DNA of 64,000 bases from Zopfochytrium polystomum (Eukaryota; Chytridiomycota; Chytridiomycetes; Chytridiales; Chytridiaceae). The translations under genes and the position numbers were made by a program. The DNA is taken from assembly GCA_025765615.1 (NCBI GenBank), contig JAIVFJ010000282.1, positions 1 to 64,000 of the forward strand, in the 5' to 3' direction. The notes beneath the pieces were generated by a model. The model did not search any database. It saw nothing but the letters and a program-made list of their open reading frames with translations, and had not been told where the DNA came from. This document shows, piece by piece, positions 33,701 through 45,413 of the stretch (position 1 is the stretch's first letter; each line of letters opens with the position of its first letter).

Positions 33701-33736
33701 GCCACCACAGCTCCGATCACGTCCTCACAACCCAGC

Positions 33737-36562
33737 ATGCCTGACTCCATCGTTCATTCCATCACAACCACCTCTACGCATTTCATCCTGCGGATCTGCG
33801 TACCTCCTCCTGATGATAACAATTTCCAACCGCACATCAAGGAGATCGCTCAGATCTGTGCACAAAACGAGATCTTTCTGCAGGGCCCCGTCACCACCAA
33901 TCTGAATCCTCCGTACATCACACTCAATCTGGTCTCCGAACCGTCTGACAAATGACTTGTTGCAATCCGAACCCTCTTTACGACGCACACCCTTTTCTAC
34001 AATCGCATCCCGCAGGGTCTTCCACTCTTCAACACAGCCACGTACCTTGAGAATCGCGATTTTACCAACATCCTTCTCGCTACCCACCTTGCTCCAGGCG
34101 TCCTCTCCAATACGTTCCCTTCCCATAAGGCACCCATCACCCACACCCTTCACCAACTCCTCCACAACTGCGGGGATGTCGTCGACATCGCCTACACCCA
34201 CAATCGCAACCTCGCCTCGACTGTCGCTTTCATTTTGTTCACTGCCCCCCCCTTCTCACTTTCCTCCCTTTGCATTTGTTAACAGTGCTGGCGTTGCTTT
34301 CTGCCTCCGCGAAACCCCTGCAGAGCGTGATGCTCGAGTTAAAGATGAAAACCTTCGCACTGGTGTTCTTTTCAACTTGCCGCGTAACCTATCCGCTTGT
34401 GATCTGGTCCCCTCGCTACTGATCTTGGCTGTTCCCTCGTTCGTAACCCCAGTTATTTTAACCCTGTTACCAATTCTGCTGGACGCTCCAACAAAGCCTT
34501 CCTCATGTTTCCCTCCCGCCGTGATCTTCTCTCCCTTAACAACTCTATTCTTATCAATGGACGCTCCACCACTCTTCAACCCTATTGGAACAAGGACCAA
34601 ACCTCCTTCACTTGTTGCCAATGTTGCGGATTCACCAACCATTTCACATACGACTGCCCGCTCGCTAGACGCCAGGCCCATCGACCCCTCCCCCCACCCA
34701 ACCCACCAACTCCTCCTTACTCGAGCACGCAACGCCACCCAGACCCTCCCTCCCCCCCTAATCAAGCGGTCTCCCTTGAGCGTGCCCAATTTATGAAGGA
34801 CATGCGCAGCCTCTCCACCCAACAAGCCGCTCTGCATACGCAATTTGTTGAGTCTCAGAATGCCGCCCTCTCCACCCTCCGTGCCGAGCAAAGGCCAACG
34901 CCGACACAATCCTCGCAGACCTTCAGAAGACTCATCAGGAACACACTGCTGCTTTAGAAGCTGTCTGCTGTAATGTCTCCCACCACTCAGACAGCATCAG
35001 CGCCATCAGCACTCGACTCACCATCCTTGAGCGCCGCAAAGATACCATCACCAACGCCGTTCAGACTCAGAATGAGAATGCAGTTGCAGAAATCCACACC
35101 CGTCTCCACAACGACGTGTCTGCTGTCATCGCCCCCTTTGCTCAGCAATCCGTCGACTTTTTCCTCCAACAGCGCAGCTTCAATCCCCCCCCCCCTCAGT
35201 CCCTCCCCTCAACGCTACTCCAACCTGCGCTTCCACCCACGACATCACCATGCGCACCTCTCCCACTTACTGTGATAAGGCTCGCACCTGGCCTGTTGCC
35301 TGCACCACCGCTCCTGCTGCCTCCCACTCTCAGGGCAGCCCTCGCCGTTGAATTGCGTATAGTGTATCACCCCTTTCCTTTCCTTCCCCTCATCCTTTTA
35401 TATAAAAAAAAAAAAAATAAAAAAACGACACATCAATAAACAATGCCCCCTTCCCCCTCCCCCACCCCCGAAATGCCTCTGCCCCCCCCACCCCCTTGTT
35501 TTGCTACCTGGAATGTGGGCCGAAACCTTGCCTCCAAATGTATTTCAATACTGGAATGGATGACATCAACTGGCACAATCATCCTCGCACTTCAAGAGAC
35601 TGGCTGTTTTGCTGTTAACGCCACACATGCAATCTGCCAACACTCCTCAAATAACTACATGGGTATTTTCACTGACGCTTCAACGTCGAAACTTGCTGGG
35701 GTCGGCTTCATTTTGGCGTCTTCCTTTTACCGCCACGTCACCAACATCAGCCAACACAGCACCAGAGGACTTGCCATTACCCTCTCCTTCCACAATCGCC
35801 GTCTCTTCTTCCGTTCTATCTACTGGCCTGCTTCTCGGCTGTCCCCAGAAACCACACCTCTCCAAGAGTGGTGTACCAACCTCCTCAATCACGACTCTGC
35901 CCAACATCACCCAGCTTACTGGTTCGGTGACTTGGAATGCTCTTATCTCACCCCTCGATCATAATACTGCTGAACCCATCCCACCCTCTCGCCGCAGGTT
36001 CCTCCCTATCCTGTCAGCCAGTGGCCTATCGGATACCTTTCGCACTACCCACCCCAACCTCTCCGCCTTCTCTCACTCCTCCACCAACTCAACATATCGT
36101 TCACGCCTTGACAGCATTTGGGTCTCCGATACCTTCCTCCACCATCTTGCTTCCTCCAACATCGCTTCCCCTGAAGAGTACCCCAACCTCCCAGACATCT
36201 CCGACCACCTTCCTTGCTTTATCACACTTGCCCTCTGCCCATACACAACATTCCCCTTCACCCCCACCCGTCGACGTACTATCCAGCCTGCACAGGCTTC
36301 AGAGGATCAAAAACGTGCCTTCGCCCAAACGGTTGACACAGCTCTCCCAAACCTACAGGACAACCTCGACGCCCTTGACTCCACCCTCACCCCAGCAGAA
36401 CGAACGTTCCTCACCCAACCTTCCCTGCCCTTTGATTATCCACCCATTGGTCGCGCGTTCCAATACACTCAATCTCTTGATGCTATCTCTTCCTCCCTCC
36501 ATGTCTCAGGATGCTTGGCTTCTGTTTGGCTGTCTCATGACACAGCAGTTCACTCCAGGTGA
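33737..36562 (+). pseudogene. LINE (non-LTR retrotransposon) 5' fragment: ORF1 and endonuclease, reverse transcriptase absent
   Basis: ORF1 pieces run 33737-34960 with frameshifts, including a C-C-H-C knuckle (CQCCGFTNHFTYDC) near 34610. ORF2 starts at 35443 with an AP-type endonuclease: CFATWNVGRN, IILALQETG, then after a frameshift near 35960 SRLDSIWVS and ISDHLPCF. The frame stops at 36560, 70 bp before a tRNA-Ser gene, with no reverse transcriptase following. A LINE usually loses its 5' end, so a copy keeping only the 5' part implies later deletion or rearrangement. Confidence 0.78.
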
Positions 36563-36629
36563 GGGCTTTCTGCCAACAGTTGCGTAGCATAGAGCGGTAA
36601 TACAGTTACAGTGCTCTCCTGTCCCTGTG

Positions 36630-36711
36630 GACAACGTGGCCGAGCGGTTAAGGCGACAGACTCGAAATCTGTTACTCTTTGGGTGCGCAGGTTCGAGTCC
36701 TGCCGTTGTCG
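36630..36711 (+). tRNA. tRNA-Ser (CGA)
   Basis: 82 nt with the long variable arm of Ser tRNAs. The anticodon CGA sits in ACTCGAAA, the T arm is CAGGTTCGAGTCCTG and the acceptor GACAACG/CGTTGTC. No intron. Confidence 0.93.
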
Positions 36712-38197
36712 TTGGAGGGCATTTAAAACAGTGCAAGAGTGGTCTGGCTGTTACCCTCCATTGCCATTAGGGGTCCTGAATTTTGCCATAGGTGCATGGT
36801 CGTCCTCTAATAATTGGAGGCTGCTGGAAGTAACTAAGGATTGAAATTGATATCCTGATACCCAAGAAATATTGCATAGATCACATCACAAAAATCCTTA
36901 TGTGAAAAAACTGCAGAAACTCTCCCAGGTGACAATGGCAATACTCTGATATTTATTGGCATCAAGTCTACTTTCATTTGTTCTGGAGGAAATCAAATCT
37001 ACAACCAGACATCAATATAGATAGCCAGGTAAATAGCCAGGTAAATAGCCACTGGACCAAGCCATACAACACCAATATGGGTCCAAAAATGTCACTATAT
37101 TGTATTGATTTAGATCCTTAGCCTGTGGTTTGCCAGTTGCTGGCTGCCAGTGTGAGGATCTGCATTGCGGCAGTGGCGTTTGGTGCCTGCTAGGGTTGTA
37201 GACGCAACCCAAAAGCTTTAGGTGGCCTATGACATTTCTAATCTCATGGGTCAGTAGTTAACTGGGGTTTTACAAGCGCTCCCTGAGATAATTATTGACA
37301 ATTACCAACATAGTAGGCCCACCACCATGAAAATTCTAATTTTAAACTTTCCCATAATTTATCCTGCATAACAGCAAACCTTTGTCCTGTCCTCTGCATC
37401 ATAAAAGAGCTCCTTGTGTTCTTTATGCTGACTGGGCCAGAGCATAGAGGACACACCCCTTTTCTTTCCTGTTTACTTTTTGTTGCTTTAGTTGATGTCG
37501 CCCCCTTTTACCATTCTTCAATCCCCTTTCTGTGCAATGACGTGAGGCCTCCCAGAGCTTCAAATTTCATCCATCGTCAATTTTGAGGAACAAGGAGCTT
37601 TAAATTTAATTACTATATTCAAAAGTGATTTATCAATGATATGTATGGGTTTGAAACCTTAGTCACACTTACAAAAATTCTGTGCGGTTCTATCTACAAC
37701 AAAATTTTGCACACTTTGGCTGGCATATGGGTGGTGTCAGTCAGTTTCGTGCAAAAATGCATAATACTGCAATTGGTTGGAATGTTGAATATTGCTGTTT
37801 CCATTGAAAAGTCATTGTTGAGATGAAAGAAAAACATTGCTACAAAACCAGAGTCAGACCGCCCAACAGGGTGGTAAAATGGGGGCTGCATTTATCTGTT
37901 TCAAGATACCTTGAAAAGTTGGTGAAAAGTTTGGAGGCTGCACACAACTGACCAGAAAGAGGAAAAAAGGGGAAAAAAAGGAAGACAGTTTTTTCGTTTC
38001 TGTACAAATTTATGGTAAAACAGGAAAGACGATGAATCGTTCCCAATAAGAACGGAAAAGCATTTGGGGAAAGGGTCCGGACCGACTATGCAAATCTCCC
38101 CCTACCCCCCCTTCCAACTGTCGGGTCGCTTCATTGCGAGAGGACATTACCTAGTGCAACAGCAATTCCATGTTGATTTGGTGCTGTTCTATGGGGA
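36712..38197. other. AT-rich intergenic region, no gene seen
   Basis: Short direct repeat ATAGCCAGGTAA near 37020-37045. No coding or RNA signature found. Confidence 0.45.
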
Positions 38198-38741
38198 AAA
38201 CCTAGACATATCCGTCCGGCGGGCCGATTAGTACAAACGAAGCCGATTAGTACAAACGAAGCCGCACTGCGTCCCACAGAGGGCGCCCCCTCATCAGCGT
38301 TCCCACAGAGGGTGCCTCCCATCAGCGTTCCCACAGACTCTGCCAATTCCGGAAATTGATTTTTTTTTGTCAATTTTTTCATTTTGCTATGGTTTTATGT
38401 GAGGGCAAAAAAAAAAACTATGTCCTCACAGTGTCCCACAGAGAGCGCCCTCACAGCGTCCCACAGAGCGCCTCTCATCAGCGTTCCCACAGAGAAAAAC
38501 GAAGCTGCGTCCCACAGAGCAGGCCCCCCAACAGCGTTCCCACAGACAGAGTCCGTCAATATTTTTTTTTGTCGTAGGAGTTTGAGGCTGACAAATTTGG
38601 CGAGGATTTGTCATCACTAATTGACAAGGTTACCTCGTCTCTCCTCGCCCCTTCCTCGCCATTCCTTCCTTGTCATCCATTCAATTCCTTGTCACCACCA
38701 GAACGACCACCTTTGTCGGAGTTCGAAGTCCGAAAAGGCGA

Positions 38742-41700
38742 ATGCAACGCGTCGATGTGAGAACCACAAACTCTGCAACCAAGGACGATGGGTACTCCGA
38801 GGATGAACATGACGACTTCGGAGATTACTTTGCTGAAGATTTGGATGACGACGGCGATTACGATGGCACTCTGAATGAAAGTGAGTTGATTCACAACGTC
38901 ATTTCCGCATCAACAAGAATTTATTCACAGCAACACTAGACAACGTGCCATCTGTGACCGCAGCCACAAACGTGACAGTCGCTTCTGAATTGATTGTAGA
39001 AGCACCTCAAGTCGTTGTAGCAAGCCTCAGTTCTGCAGCACCAGCTACTACAGATTTGCACAGGTTGAACACGCCCACTCCGAACTCTTCAAACTCTGTT
39101 GCGAGGAGCTCGCATATTGGTGCTCTGACAGCAAGCCTTGGGGGAAGGGAGCCAATCCAAAGCACCGCTGCAAGTTCATCGAGAATTCCTAAAACCACCA
39201 AAACTAAGCACTCTTCAGGCACGAAAGATCCTTTTCGAATTAAGCCGGAATATGAAGCTCTGATGGAGGGAGGCATCTTAGAAGCACTAAAGCGGTTGCA
39301 GCTAGAACCTGGCGCGAAGAAAGTTCCCTTTCACGGGCAAAAAGACGTCTCCTTAAATACTCTTCGCAACTATCGGAAGCACATGAAAGGTAAGGAGATC
39401 AAGTTTTTTTTTTAAGAAATTTTTGTTTTTGTTTTTTTTTGGGAGAGACTGTGACAAGCCCCCGCTCATGTTGAAGGATGGCTGTGTTGTTGAGGTGGCG
39501 AGATGCATGGATGAGCACGCGACGAATGATCCTTGTTTTTTAGGATTTCAACACTTTTGCGCTCTTATCGGCGACCATGAGAGTTTATTAATGCTTTTGG
39601 CATCGCCTCCGACACCTATCTGCCCATCAATGCAGCCTGAAACTATAGCATCATTCATCACATACAAGAGATCTCCGCCAAACACTCCTCTCCTCGACCC
39701 TGCCGGCACAGCTATCGTGGACGTCGTTCACGGCCAACCAATTATGTGCCAGGGTGGTTGGAACGACCCAATGTCAGCAAACTCCTTTGTGTCAGTCATA
39801 AGCGGCATTCACAGATCTCGCAATCAAGGTGGTCCATTTCTTGAAGACTGCCCACGGTGCAAGGCCTTGGAAACTCCACCAACGCAAGAACCAGAACTGC
39901 CAGCGGTGCACCAGCATGAGCCAAGTACGACTGCCGCCAGCACAGGTTGCCACGCTCACCGATTTCGACCTATGCTTTATCGTATGGGAAACCCACTGCA
40001 TTGCTCCACCGTTCGAGATGCTCTTCACAACAGTTCAGACGCTGCAGCAACCTATGTGGCTGAAGGTGACACTGGCCTAACACCATGGGAATTACTCGAC
40101 GTTCGGCGACGGCTATTGAGTGGGAATAGTCTATGGGAGCTTATGATATGGACAATGGTTCTCATTGGCGCAAAGCTGTTTCTACGGAGCGCAGAATTAC
40201 TTGATCTTCAGTTTAGCTCGGAACTCGACTACAACTGCATCAATTGGGACCTGACTATATTTCAGGACAATTTTATAGAGGGTCTTTGCATCAAAGTGAA
40301 GGGAAAAAAGGACCATCAGCCTGTCCATCTCATCCTCTGGGCTGACCACGAAAATCCCTCTCTATGTCCTGTTCGGCATCTATTACTATACATTCACATG
40401 TCAGGGCTCAAAAGCGGCCACCTTTTTCCCTCGGCCGAATTCCTGAGGCGTAGTGATCGCGGGTCGCACTGCTCCGAAAAGGATTGTTTAACGTACAGCT
40501 CATTTCAGGATTACTTCAAAACCCTTTGTGCTGAAGTCATCAAGCGAGAAGGAAAATTTGGCAGCCACTCAATCCGAAAGACTGGCTATGTTCTTGCAAT
40601 TTGGGGAGGCGGCAGCGAAGCGGAAATCATGCACTGCGCTCGCCATAAATCGTACATTGACGCAAAGAAATACAAGCAGGACGCAGCTTTTCTTCTCGAA
40701 CTGTCCAAAAGAACAGGAGAGGACACGCGATCGCTGGTTGCAACATGGCATTCAAATCGAAATGATTACCAACGTGTCCCACGAGCAAACGCACGCCGCC
40801 CTTTCGACCAGGATCTCTCTGCCGCAGCCTATTATTTTTTTGTAGAGCTTTGCTGCATCAGCCTGAACAACCCGCACCGGAGCATTCTTTACTGTCTCGA
40901 ATCTGCATTAAATTACAAGCAGCCTATTTCAGTTGGTGACGAGATCACGCGGGAGTTGCAAAACATTGCCCCAGAAACCGCAAAGAGACTGGCAGCACTA
41001 CTACAACGAGCAATCATTCAAGCTCGAAGTGCTTTGTCACCAGCGCCATCTATCTTGACGTCGCAACCAGCGCAAGCACCAATCGCAATAAGAGAAGCTG
41101 GTACGATTATGACAGCAGTGGCACCTACGTCAGTTGTGGAAGGGATGGAGTCTGTTGGTGTGACAGCTGTTGCAGCAGGGCCAATGATGGATTCGCTCAC
41201 TTCAAGCAATGCCCAACTAGATGGAATTACCCGCTCCCTCTCATCCTCGTCTTTCAGGCCGGACTGCTCAGGACTCTCAGTCTTTGAGAATGCTGCCGTT
41301 GGAAACAACACAGCCCAAGCATCTTGTTCTTTAGTGATACCTCCTTCAGTCGCGATCCCGCTCAACTTCCCAATCTCTGTTGCGGTCCCGCCCTTTGTAC
41401 CAGATTCAGTTCCGACAAGGAAGCGGAAACGTGGGGGTGGTTGCGATCTGCCTGGCAGATCGGGACTGTCGAAGGCGAAGACAGGGGCTGAGAAACTCGC
41501 GCTGATACAGAGCCTGTATGATCAACTGCCAACAGATCTTTCTGAACTGATTGACTCCGTACGCACTTCTGTGCGAAACGAGGTGATACCCATTTTCAAG
41601 TGCCTCAAACATCACTTCCAGGACAATACAGCGGAGTTTGTTCAAAAGTGGGGATCCAAGGGTGAGGCGAATGGGAACTTCTCCCATTCTGAGTTCAAGT

Positions 41701-41798
41701 TGCTGTGTTGTTCAGGCGAGAAGGAGACGTGTGACAAAGAGAAGCGAGCGACGAGAAGCAGCGGAAAGCGGCAGCGTGTGGATTTTGAGAGGACATGA
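38742..41798 (+). CDS. Crypton tyrosine recombinase
   Basis: Exons 38742-38880, 38931-39389 and 39448-41798. Introns have GTGAGT/CACAG and GTAAGG/GAGAG ends, and each junction keeps frame. An in-frame Met at 38670 is an alternative start. The N-terminus is acidic (DEHDDFGDYFAEDLDDDGD). The catalytic domain has the first Arg in LFLRSAELLDLQF, the H-x-x-R box SHSIRKTGYVLAIWGGG and a candidate nucleophile Tyr in DAKKYKQD. The C-terminal part is Ser/Ala/Pro-rich with a basic RKRKRGGG nuclear signal. Long intact coding suggests a recently active copy. DNA cut-and-paste via single-strand Tyr attachment is the family mechanism. Confidence 0.82.
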
Positions 41799-42312
41799 TT
41801 CAATGTTTATTTTGCTTTTTTGAATAAAAATCATTGGAAAATCATTGGAAAAATTGATTTTGTTTGCACCAGCAAGATCCACTCTCTCTCTGCCGCCGGT
41901 TGGTGTCCTCTCGCATTACCACCTGCCTTTCGTGGATCCAACCCGATCCCGCTCACTATCTCTCAATGTCCACCCGCTTTTGTTTGCCGTTGACCTTGAT
42001 CTGACCCTCGTCAACTCTCCTACTCGATCGTGATTGCACCAGATTGCCTGTTGCGCTCAGACCAACGCCCATCATAACTCAGACGCTGGAGGATCTTGAA
42101 ACTGAAACTACGGCTCCCACAGCTCCTCCTCCTATTCTTGTTCGCTCAGGAAACCTTGGAAGTGATACTTCCCTTCTTTCTCCCTTCGACGCTTGACACT
42201 ACCGTAACGCCCTTCACAACTCCCTTGGCCCAAACCCATGAGGTGAAGACAAGACAAATTTTTTTTTTTCCCTCGCCTTCCTCGCCCCTCCCCTCGGCCG
42301 CGATAATTGTAT

Positions 42313-42412
42313 TTTGTCAATTTTTTGATTTTGTTATGGTTTTACGTGAGGGCAAAAAAAACTATGTCCTCACTGCGTCCCACAGAGAGAGCACTCACAG
42401 CGTCCCCACAGA
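42313..42412 (+). repeat. Right direct repeat of the Crypton element
   Basis: Matches 38370-38465 in the same orientation over most of its length. It ends 135 bp before the start codon of the next gene, so the element may have supplied or displaced that gene's promoter. Confidence 0.7.
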
Positions 42413-42547
42413 GTCCCAGTCAGCGACCAACGGGCGCTCGCCCCTCGTCTGTCCAGCGACGGGCTATTCCCCGCAGATTGGGAGCAGATCGACAGACGCT
42501 CGGCGGCCGACCAGAAATCGCTCGCGTCTCGCACCTCGAGAGGTAGC

Positions 42548-43993
42548 ATGGACGCTTCGTTCCACGATCGGCAGAACGGATACGCACCCTTCCGCGCCAT
42601 GGGCTACGACTTGACCGGCCTGATTGCAGACGCCGCGTCCGTCGACGGGTCCAGCCGTCACTCACTCTCCGGCTCGCCGCAGCTGTCGCGGAGGTTCTCG
42701 ATCCCGAGCAACTTGGGTGTCCGCGGTCGATGGGACTCGGATTCGCAGGTGGACCATATGCGCATGATGGACGAGTTGGCGCATAACCCGCCTGAGCCGC
42801 TCGTGTCGTCCCTTGGCCTGCGTCCGCCCGCACGGATCGTGACGCACGATTTGGGCGACCGGATACACGGAAAGTCCGGGGGACCGTCGTCCTCGTCGCA
42901 TTTCGGGCCAAAGAGCGCGACGACGGAGCGAGGGTCCCACGCGCGCTTCCCGACCTGGAGCGGATCCGACCCCGTGCACAGCCAATACCACCAACAGCAG
43001 CAGCAGTACGGCGCCAGCCCCGTCACGATCGCGCCCATCTCGCAACAATCGTTCTTCAATCGTCCGCCCTCCCACACCGCCCAATCCCCGCGCAGCCCGT
43101 ACCACACCACCACCTTCCCGCACCAATCCCGCCCCGGCCACCTCCCAGGCCCGCAGCTGGTGGCCCCCTCCCAGATGCACCAAGCACCGCCGCAGCTCAT
43201 GTTCCAGAAACGGCATTCCATCGCCTCCCTCGCGTCCACGGATACAGGTTCGGGGGGCCAGAGCAGTCTGACGGCCGGCATCGCGGCGGCGGTGAATCGA
43301 CACCAGCAAAGCTTGCAGCACGCGGATTTGGCGCGGAGGGGCAGCGTTAGCACGTTGAACCAGGACGCGACGGTCGGGAGCCAGTACCACCAGCGGGCCT
43401 TTGGCGGCGCCGGGGATCCGCTGCTGTCGATCGCGTCCGGGGTTGGACCGCTGGCGCACAGAATGCCCATGGACCAGGCAAAGTTCCAGCAGCAGCAGCA
43501 GCCGCTGCAGGGTTCGGTTCAGCAGCAGCAGCAACCGCATACGCAGCAGCTCCTCGCACGTCGGCTGTTTGAACGACGGAGCCGACACGCGTCGTCCTCG
43601 CCTCCGACGCAGCTCCCGGCCTCGGCGGCGGCGACTGTGGCTATACTCACAGCGCGGGGGGGGAGCTTCCCGATACCGCTTGTTATTCCTTCGTCTTCCT
43701 CGTCGACGTTGGGATTTGGTCAGACGGCGGCGGCGGCGGCGGCGGCAGGTAGCAGCAGCGCGGGTCTCGCGAGCGCCGGCGCGCCGCCGTACTTTTACGG
43801 AGGGGTGATGCCGGGGGGTAGTCCGCTGGCGGCCGTGCCGCCGACGTCGGCGGCGGCGTTTGCGCCCGTGTCGTTCTTGTCGGGGGGAAAGGGTGGGGGG
43901 AGGGCTGGGACGGGGGTCGAGGCGGGCGGCGGCGGGGATGAAGGTGGTGGTGGTGGGATACCGGCGTCGGCGAGGGGTGACGGGGAAGGATGA
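42548..43993 (+). CDS. Hypothetical low-complexity protein
   Basis: 481 residues, single exon, with GC-rich codon use like the PKS block. No known domain is recognised. The N-terminus (DASFHDRQNGYAPF) and a Ser/Arg-rich region with RRFSIP and KRHSIASLAS resemble phosphorylation sites. The middle is Gln-, His- and Pro-rich with two poly-Q runs, and the C-terminus is Ala- and Gly-rich. It is probably a disordered regulatory protein. A longer antisense frame (44509-42662) exists but is Arg-rich and looks like a shadow. Confidence 0.6.
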   Translation: MDASFHDRQNGYAPFRAMGYDLTGLIADAASVDGSSRHSLSGSPQLSRRFSIPSNLGVRGRWDSDSQVDHMRMMDELAHNPPEPLVSSLGLRPPARIVTHDLGDRIHGKSGGPSSSSHFGPKSATTERGSHARFPTWSGSDPVHSQYHQQQQQYGASPVTIAPISQQSFFNRPPSHTAQSPRSPYHTTTFPHQSRPGHLPGPQLVAPSQMHQAPPQLMFQKRHSIASLASTDTGSGGQSSLTAGIAAAVNRHQQSLQHADLARRGSVSTLNQDATVGSQYHQRAFGGAGDPLLSIASGVGPLAHRMPMDQAKFQQQQQPLQGSVQQQQQPHTQQLLARRLFERRSRHASSSPPTQLPASAAATVAILTARGGSFPIPLVIPSSSSSTLGFGQTAAAAAAAGSSSAGLASAGAPPYFYGGVMPGGSPLAAVPPTSAAAFAPVSFLSGGKGGGRAGTGVEAGGGGDEGGGGGIPASARGDGEG

Positions 43994-43996
43994 CCT

Positions 43997-44825
43997 TCTA
44001 TTTTTTATATTGAAGGCGACTACCTCGATGATAAGCGAAAGGGCTAAAACGCGATCAACGTTTTTCATGATCGCTTTATGATTGATTTTGAACACTGGCG
44101 GGCGCTTTCTTGCCACTCGTCTAGCTTGATCATTGCAGCTAGTAACGCAGCAATGCCGTAGCCTGAAACGGCGTCGACGCTTTTCGCACGTTCTGCCGCG
44201 AGCTCTTGTGGGGTTTTGAAAGCGGGCAAGCTGGTTTGGCTCTTTAGGTTGGAAAGTATTCAGCAAACAAATTGGGTTAAGAGTCGATGGTTGGCCGTGC
44301 GAATGGTGGTCCGGTCGCACCAAGGCGAAGCCGAAAGCGGTCGCGTGTGTGAGTAGACGAACAGGACTGAGCCTTTTGATGCGCATGCGGCAAGCTGTTG
44401 GGCGGCTGGCACGCACACCCAGCCGGGACCGAGATGCCGCTGCGCAAGATCGTTCAAGAAAACTCTGCGACTGGTGGAGTAATAGAATTTCGGAACAACG
44501 CATTAACAAGCTACTACCCGCCGAAGGGCAGTGGCCCGTTGATGACTAAGCGATGGAGCCATCCGGCGTCTCGGGCACATCAGCGCAATTTGGTTCCTTG
44601 AGCACAGTTCATGATTACGCTAACAGAGTGGCGCCCGAACCGTTTGAGCTGATCGATTCTCCGTTTTCGTGAGTTTAGCTCCGGTGCTGTGACTCTTAAT
44701 TTGTTCGAAATCAGGTGCTTCTGGAATGAGGTAAACGTAGCTTCTAGAAATCATTAGCGATGTTGGTTGGGTTGGTACAGCAAATGTTCTTCTATTAGTA
44801 GTCACACACACACAAGGAAATGGAA
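43997..44825. other. Intergenic, no gene supported
   Basis: Short open frames only; no family signature. Confidence 0.4.
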
Positions 44826-45377
44826 TCACGTTGCAGTGGGATCCAGCAGCCCGCTTGCTTCCCACCAGACAACAACCTCCCGCTTCCCATGGTTCCGCGC
44901 CCACTGAAAACCATCAACCGAAAGCTTCAAAGGGAGCCCGTTATCCTTCCACCACTGAAGGACAGGAATGCTTTTTCGGTCGCCTGTCTCGTAAACAGAG
45001 CTTCCGACCATGCTTGCATTCACAAGCGACCTGTCCGTGTACTCCAGTTCCAAGCCACTCTCCTTCCACCACTGGAGAACCTCAATGCGAGCATAATGAG
45101 ATGCAACATCCATGGCGCCCTTGTACTTGAGCAGTAATCTGCTGTCCTTCCACCACTGCAAGACATCAAGGTGTCCTCTTCCACTGGCAAGGGACATTGA
45201 CCACTCGTAGCGGAGCTCCAGACCACTGTCTTTCCACCACTGCAGCACCGCTGTGTGGCCGTTACAACTGGCCCCATCCATGGCTCCAGCATCATATTTG
45301 AGTTCGAGACCACTGTCCTTCCACCACTGAAGGACCGGTATTTGCCCATCCCTGCTTGCCAATTGCAATGTGTGCAG
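44826..45377 (-). pseudogene. Ankyrin-type repeat protein fragment with LQWWKDSGLEL units
   Basis: The minus-strand frame ends at a stop at 44826 and holds five to six repeats of about 27-33 residues: VLQWWKDSGLELKYD, VLQWWKDSGLELRYE, VLQWWKDSRLLLKYK, VLQWWKESGLELEYT, VLQWWKDNGLPLKLS, then VVWWEASGLLD. Between them lie ankyrin-like turns (ASGRGHLDVL, ASCNGHTAVL). Its upstream side ends at telomere-like repeats at 45378, so it is the C-terminal part of a longer gene. Such proteins are expanded in chytrid-like fungi; function is unknown. Confidence 0.65.
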
Positions 45378-45404
45378 GGTTAGGATTAAGGTTAGGATTA
45401 GGTC
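45378..45404 (+). repeat. Degenerate telomere-like repeat at a breakpoint
   Basis: Reads GGGTTAGGATTAAGGTTAGG followed by ATTAGG. It lies where the ankyrin fragment stops and LINE sequence begins. A second short run (TAGGGTTAGGGTT) is at 57322-57334. Confidence 0.6.
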
Positions 45405-45413
45405 ACACCGGAT

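Larger units (their letters stand above)
38198..42420 (+). mobile_element. Crypton-type tyrosine-recombinase element
   Basis: An intact tyrosine-recombinase gene (38742-41798) lies between two direct repeats of roughly 95 bp: 38370-38465 and 42313-42412. Both have GTCAATTTTTT, then TTTTG-Y-TATGGTTTTA-Y-GTGAGGGCAAAA, then CTATGTCCTCAC and CCCACAGAGAG. The left flank (38250-38560) repeats CGTCCCACAGAG-like units many times. Exact ends are not defined. Confidence 0.7.

Noticed and set aside
37000..37220. Short ATAGCCAGGTAA direct repeats as a possible regulatory array
   Set aside because: Only two to three units, with no neighbouring gene.
38250..38560. CRISPR-like spaced repeats (CCCACAGAG units)
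   Set aside because: Unit spacing and sequence are irregular and the genome is eukaryotic. They fit degenerate tandem repeats in the Crypton flank.
42662..44509. 615-codon minus-strand frame opposite the low-complexity gene
   Set aside because: Extremely Arg-rich, no domain. The sense frame at 42548-43993 has more natural composition, though neither has a clear homologue.
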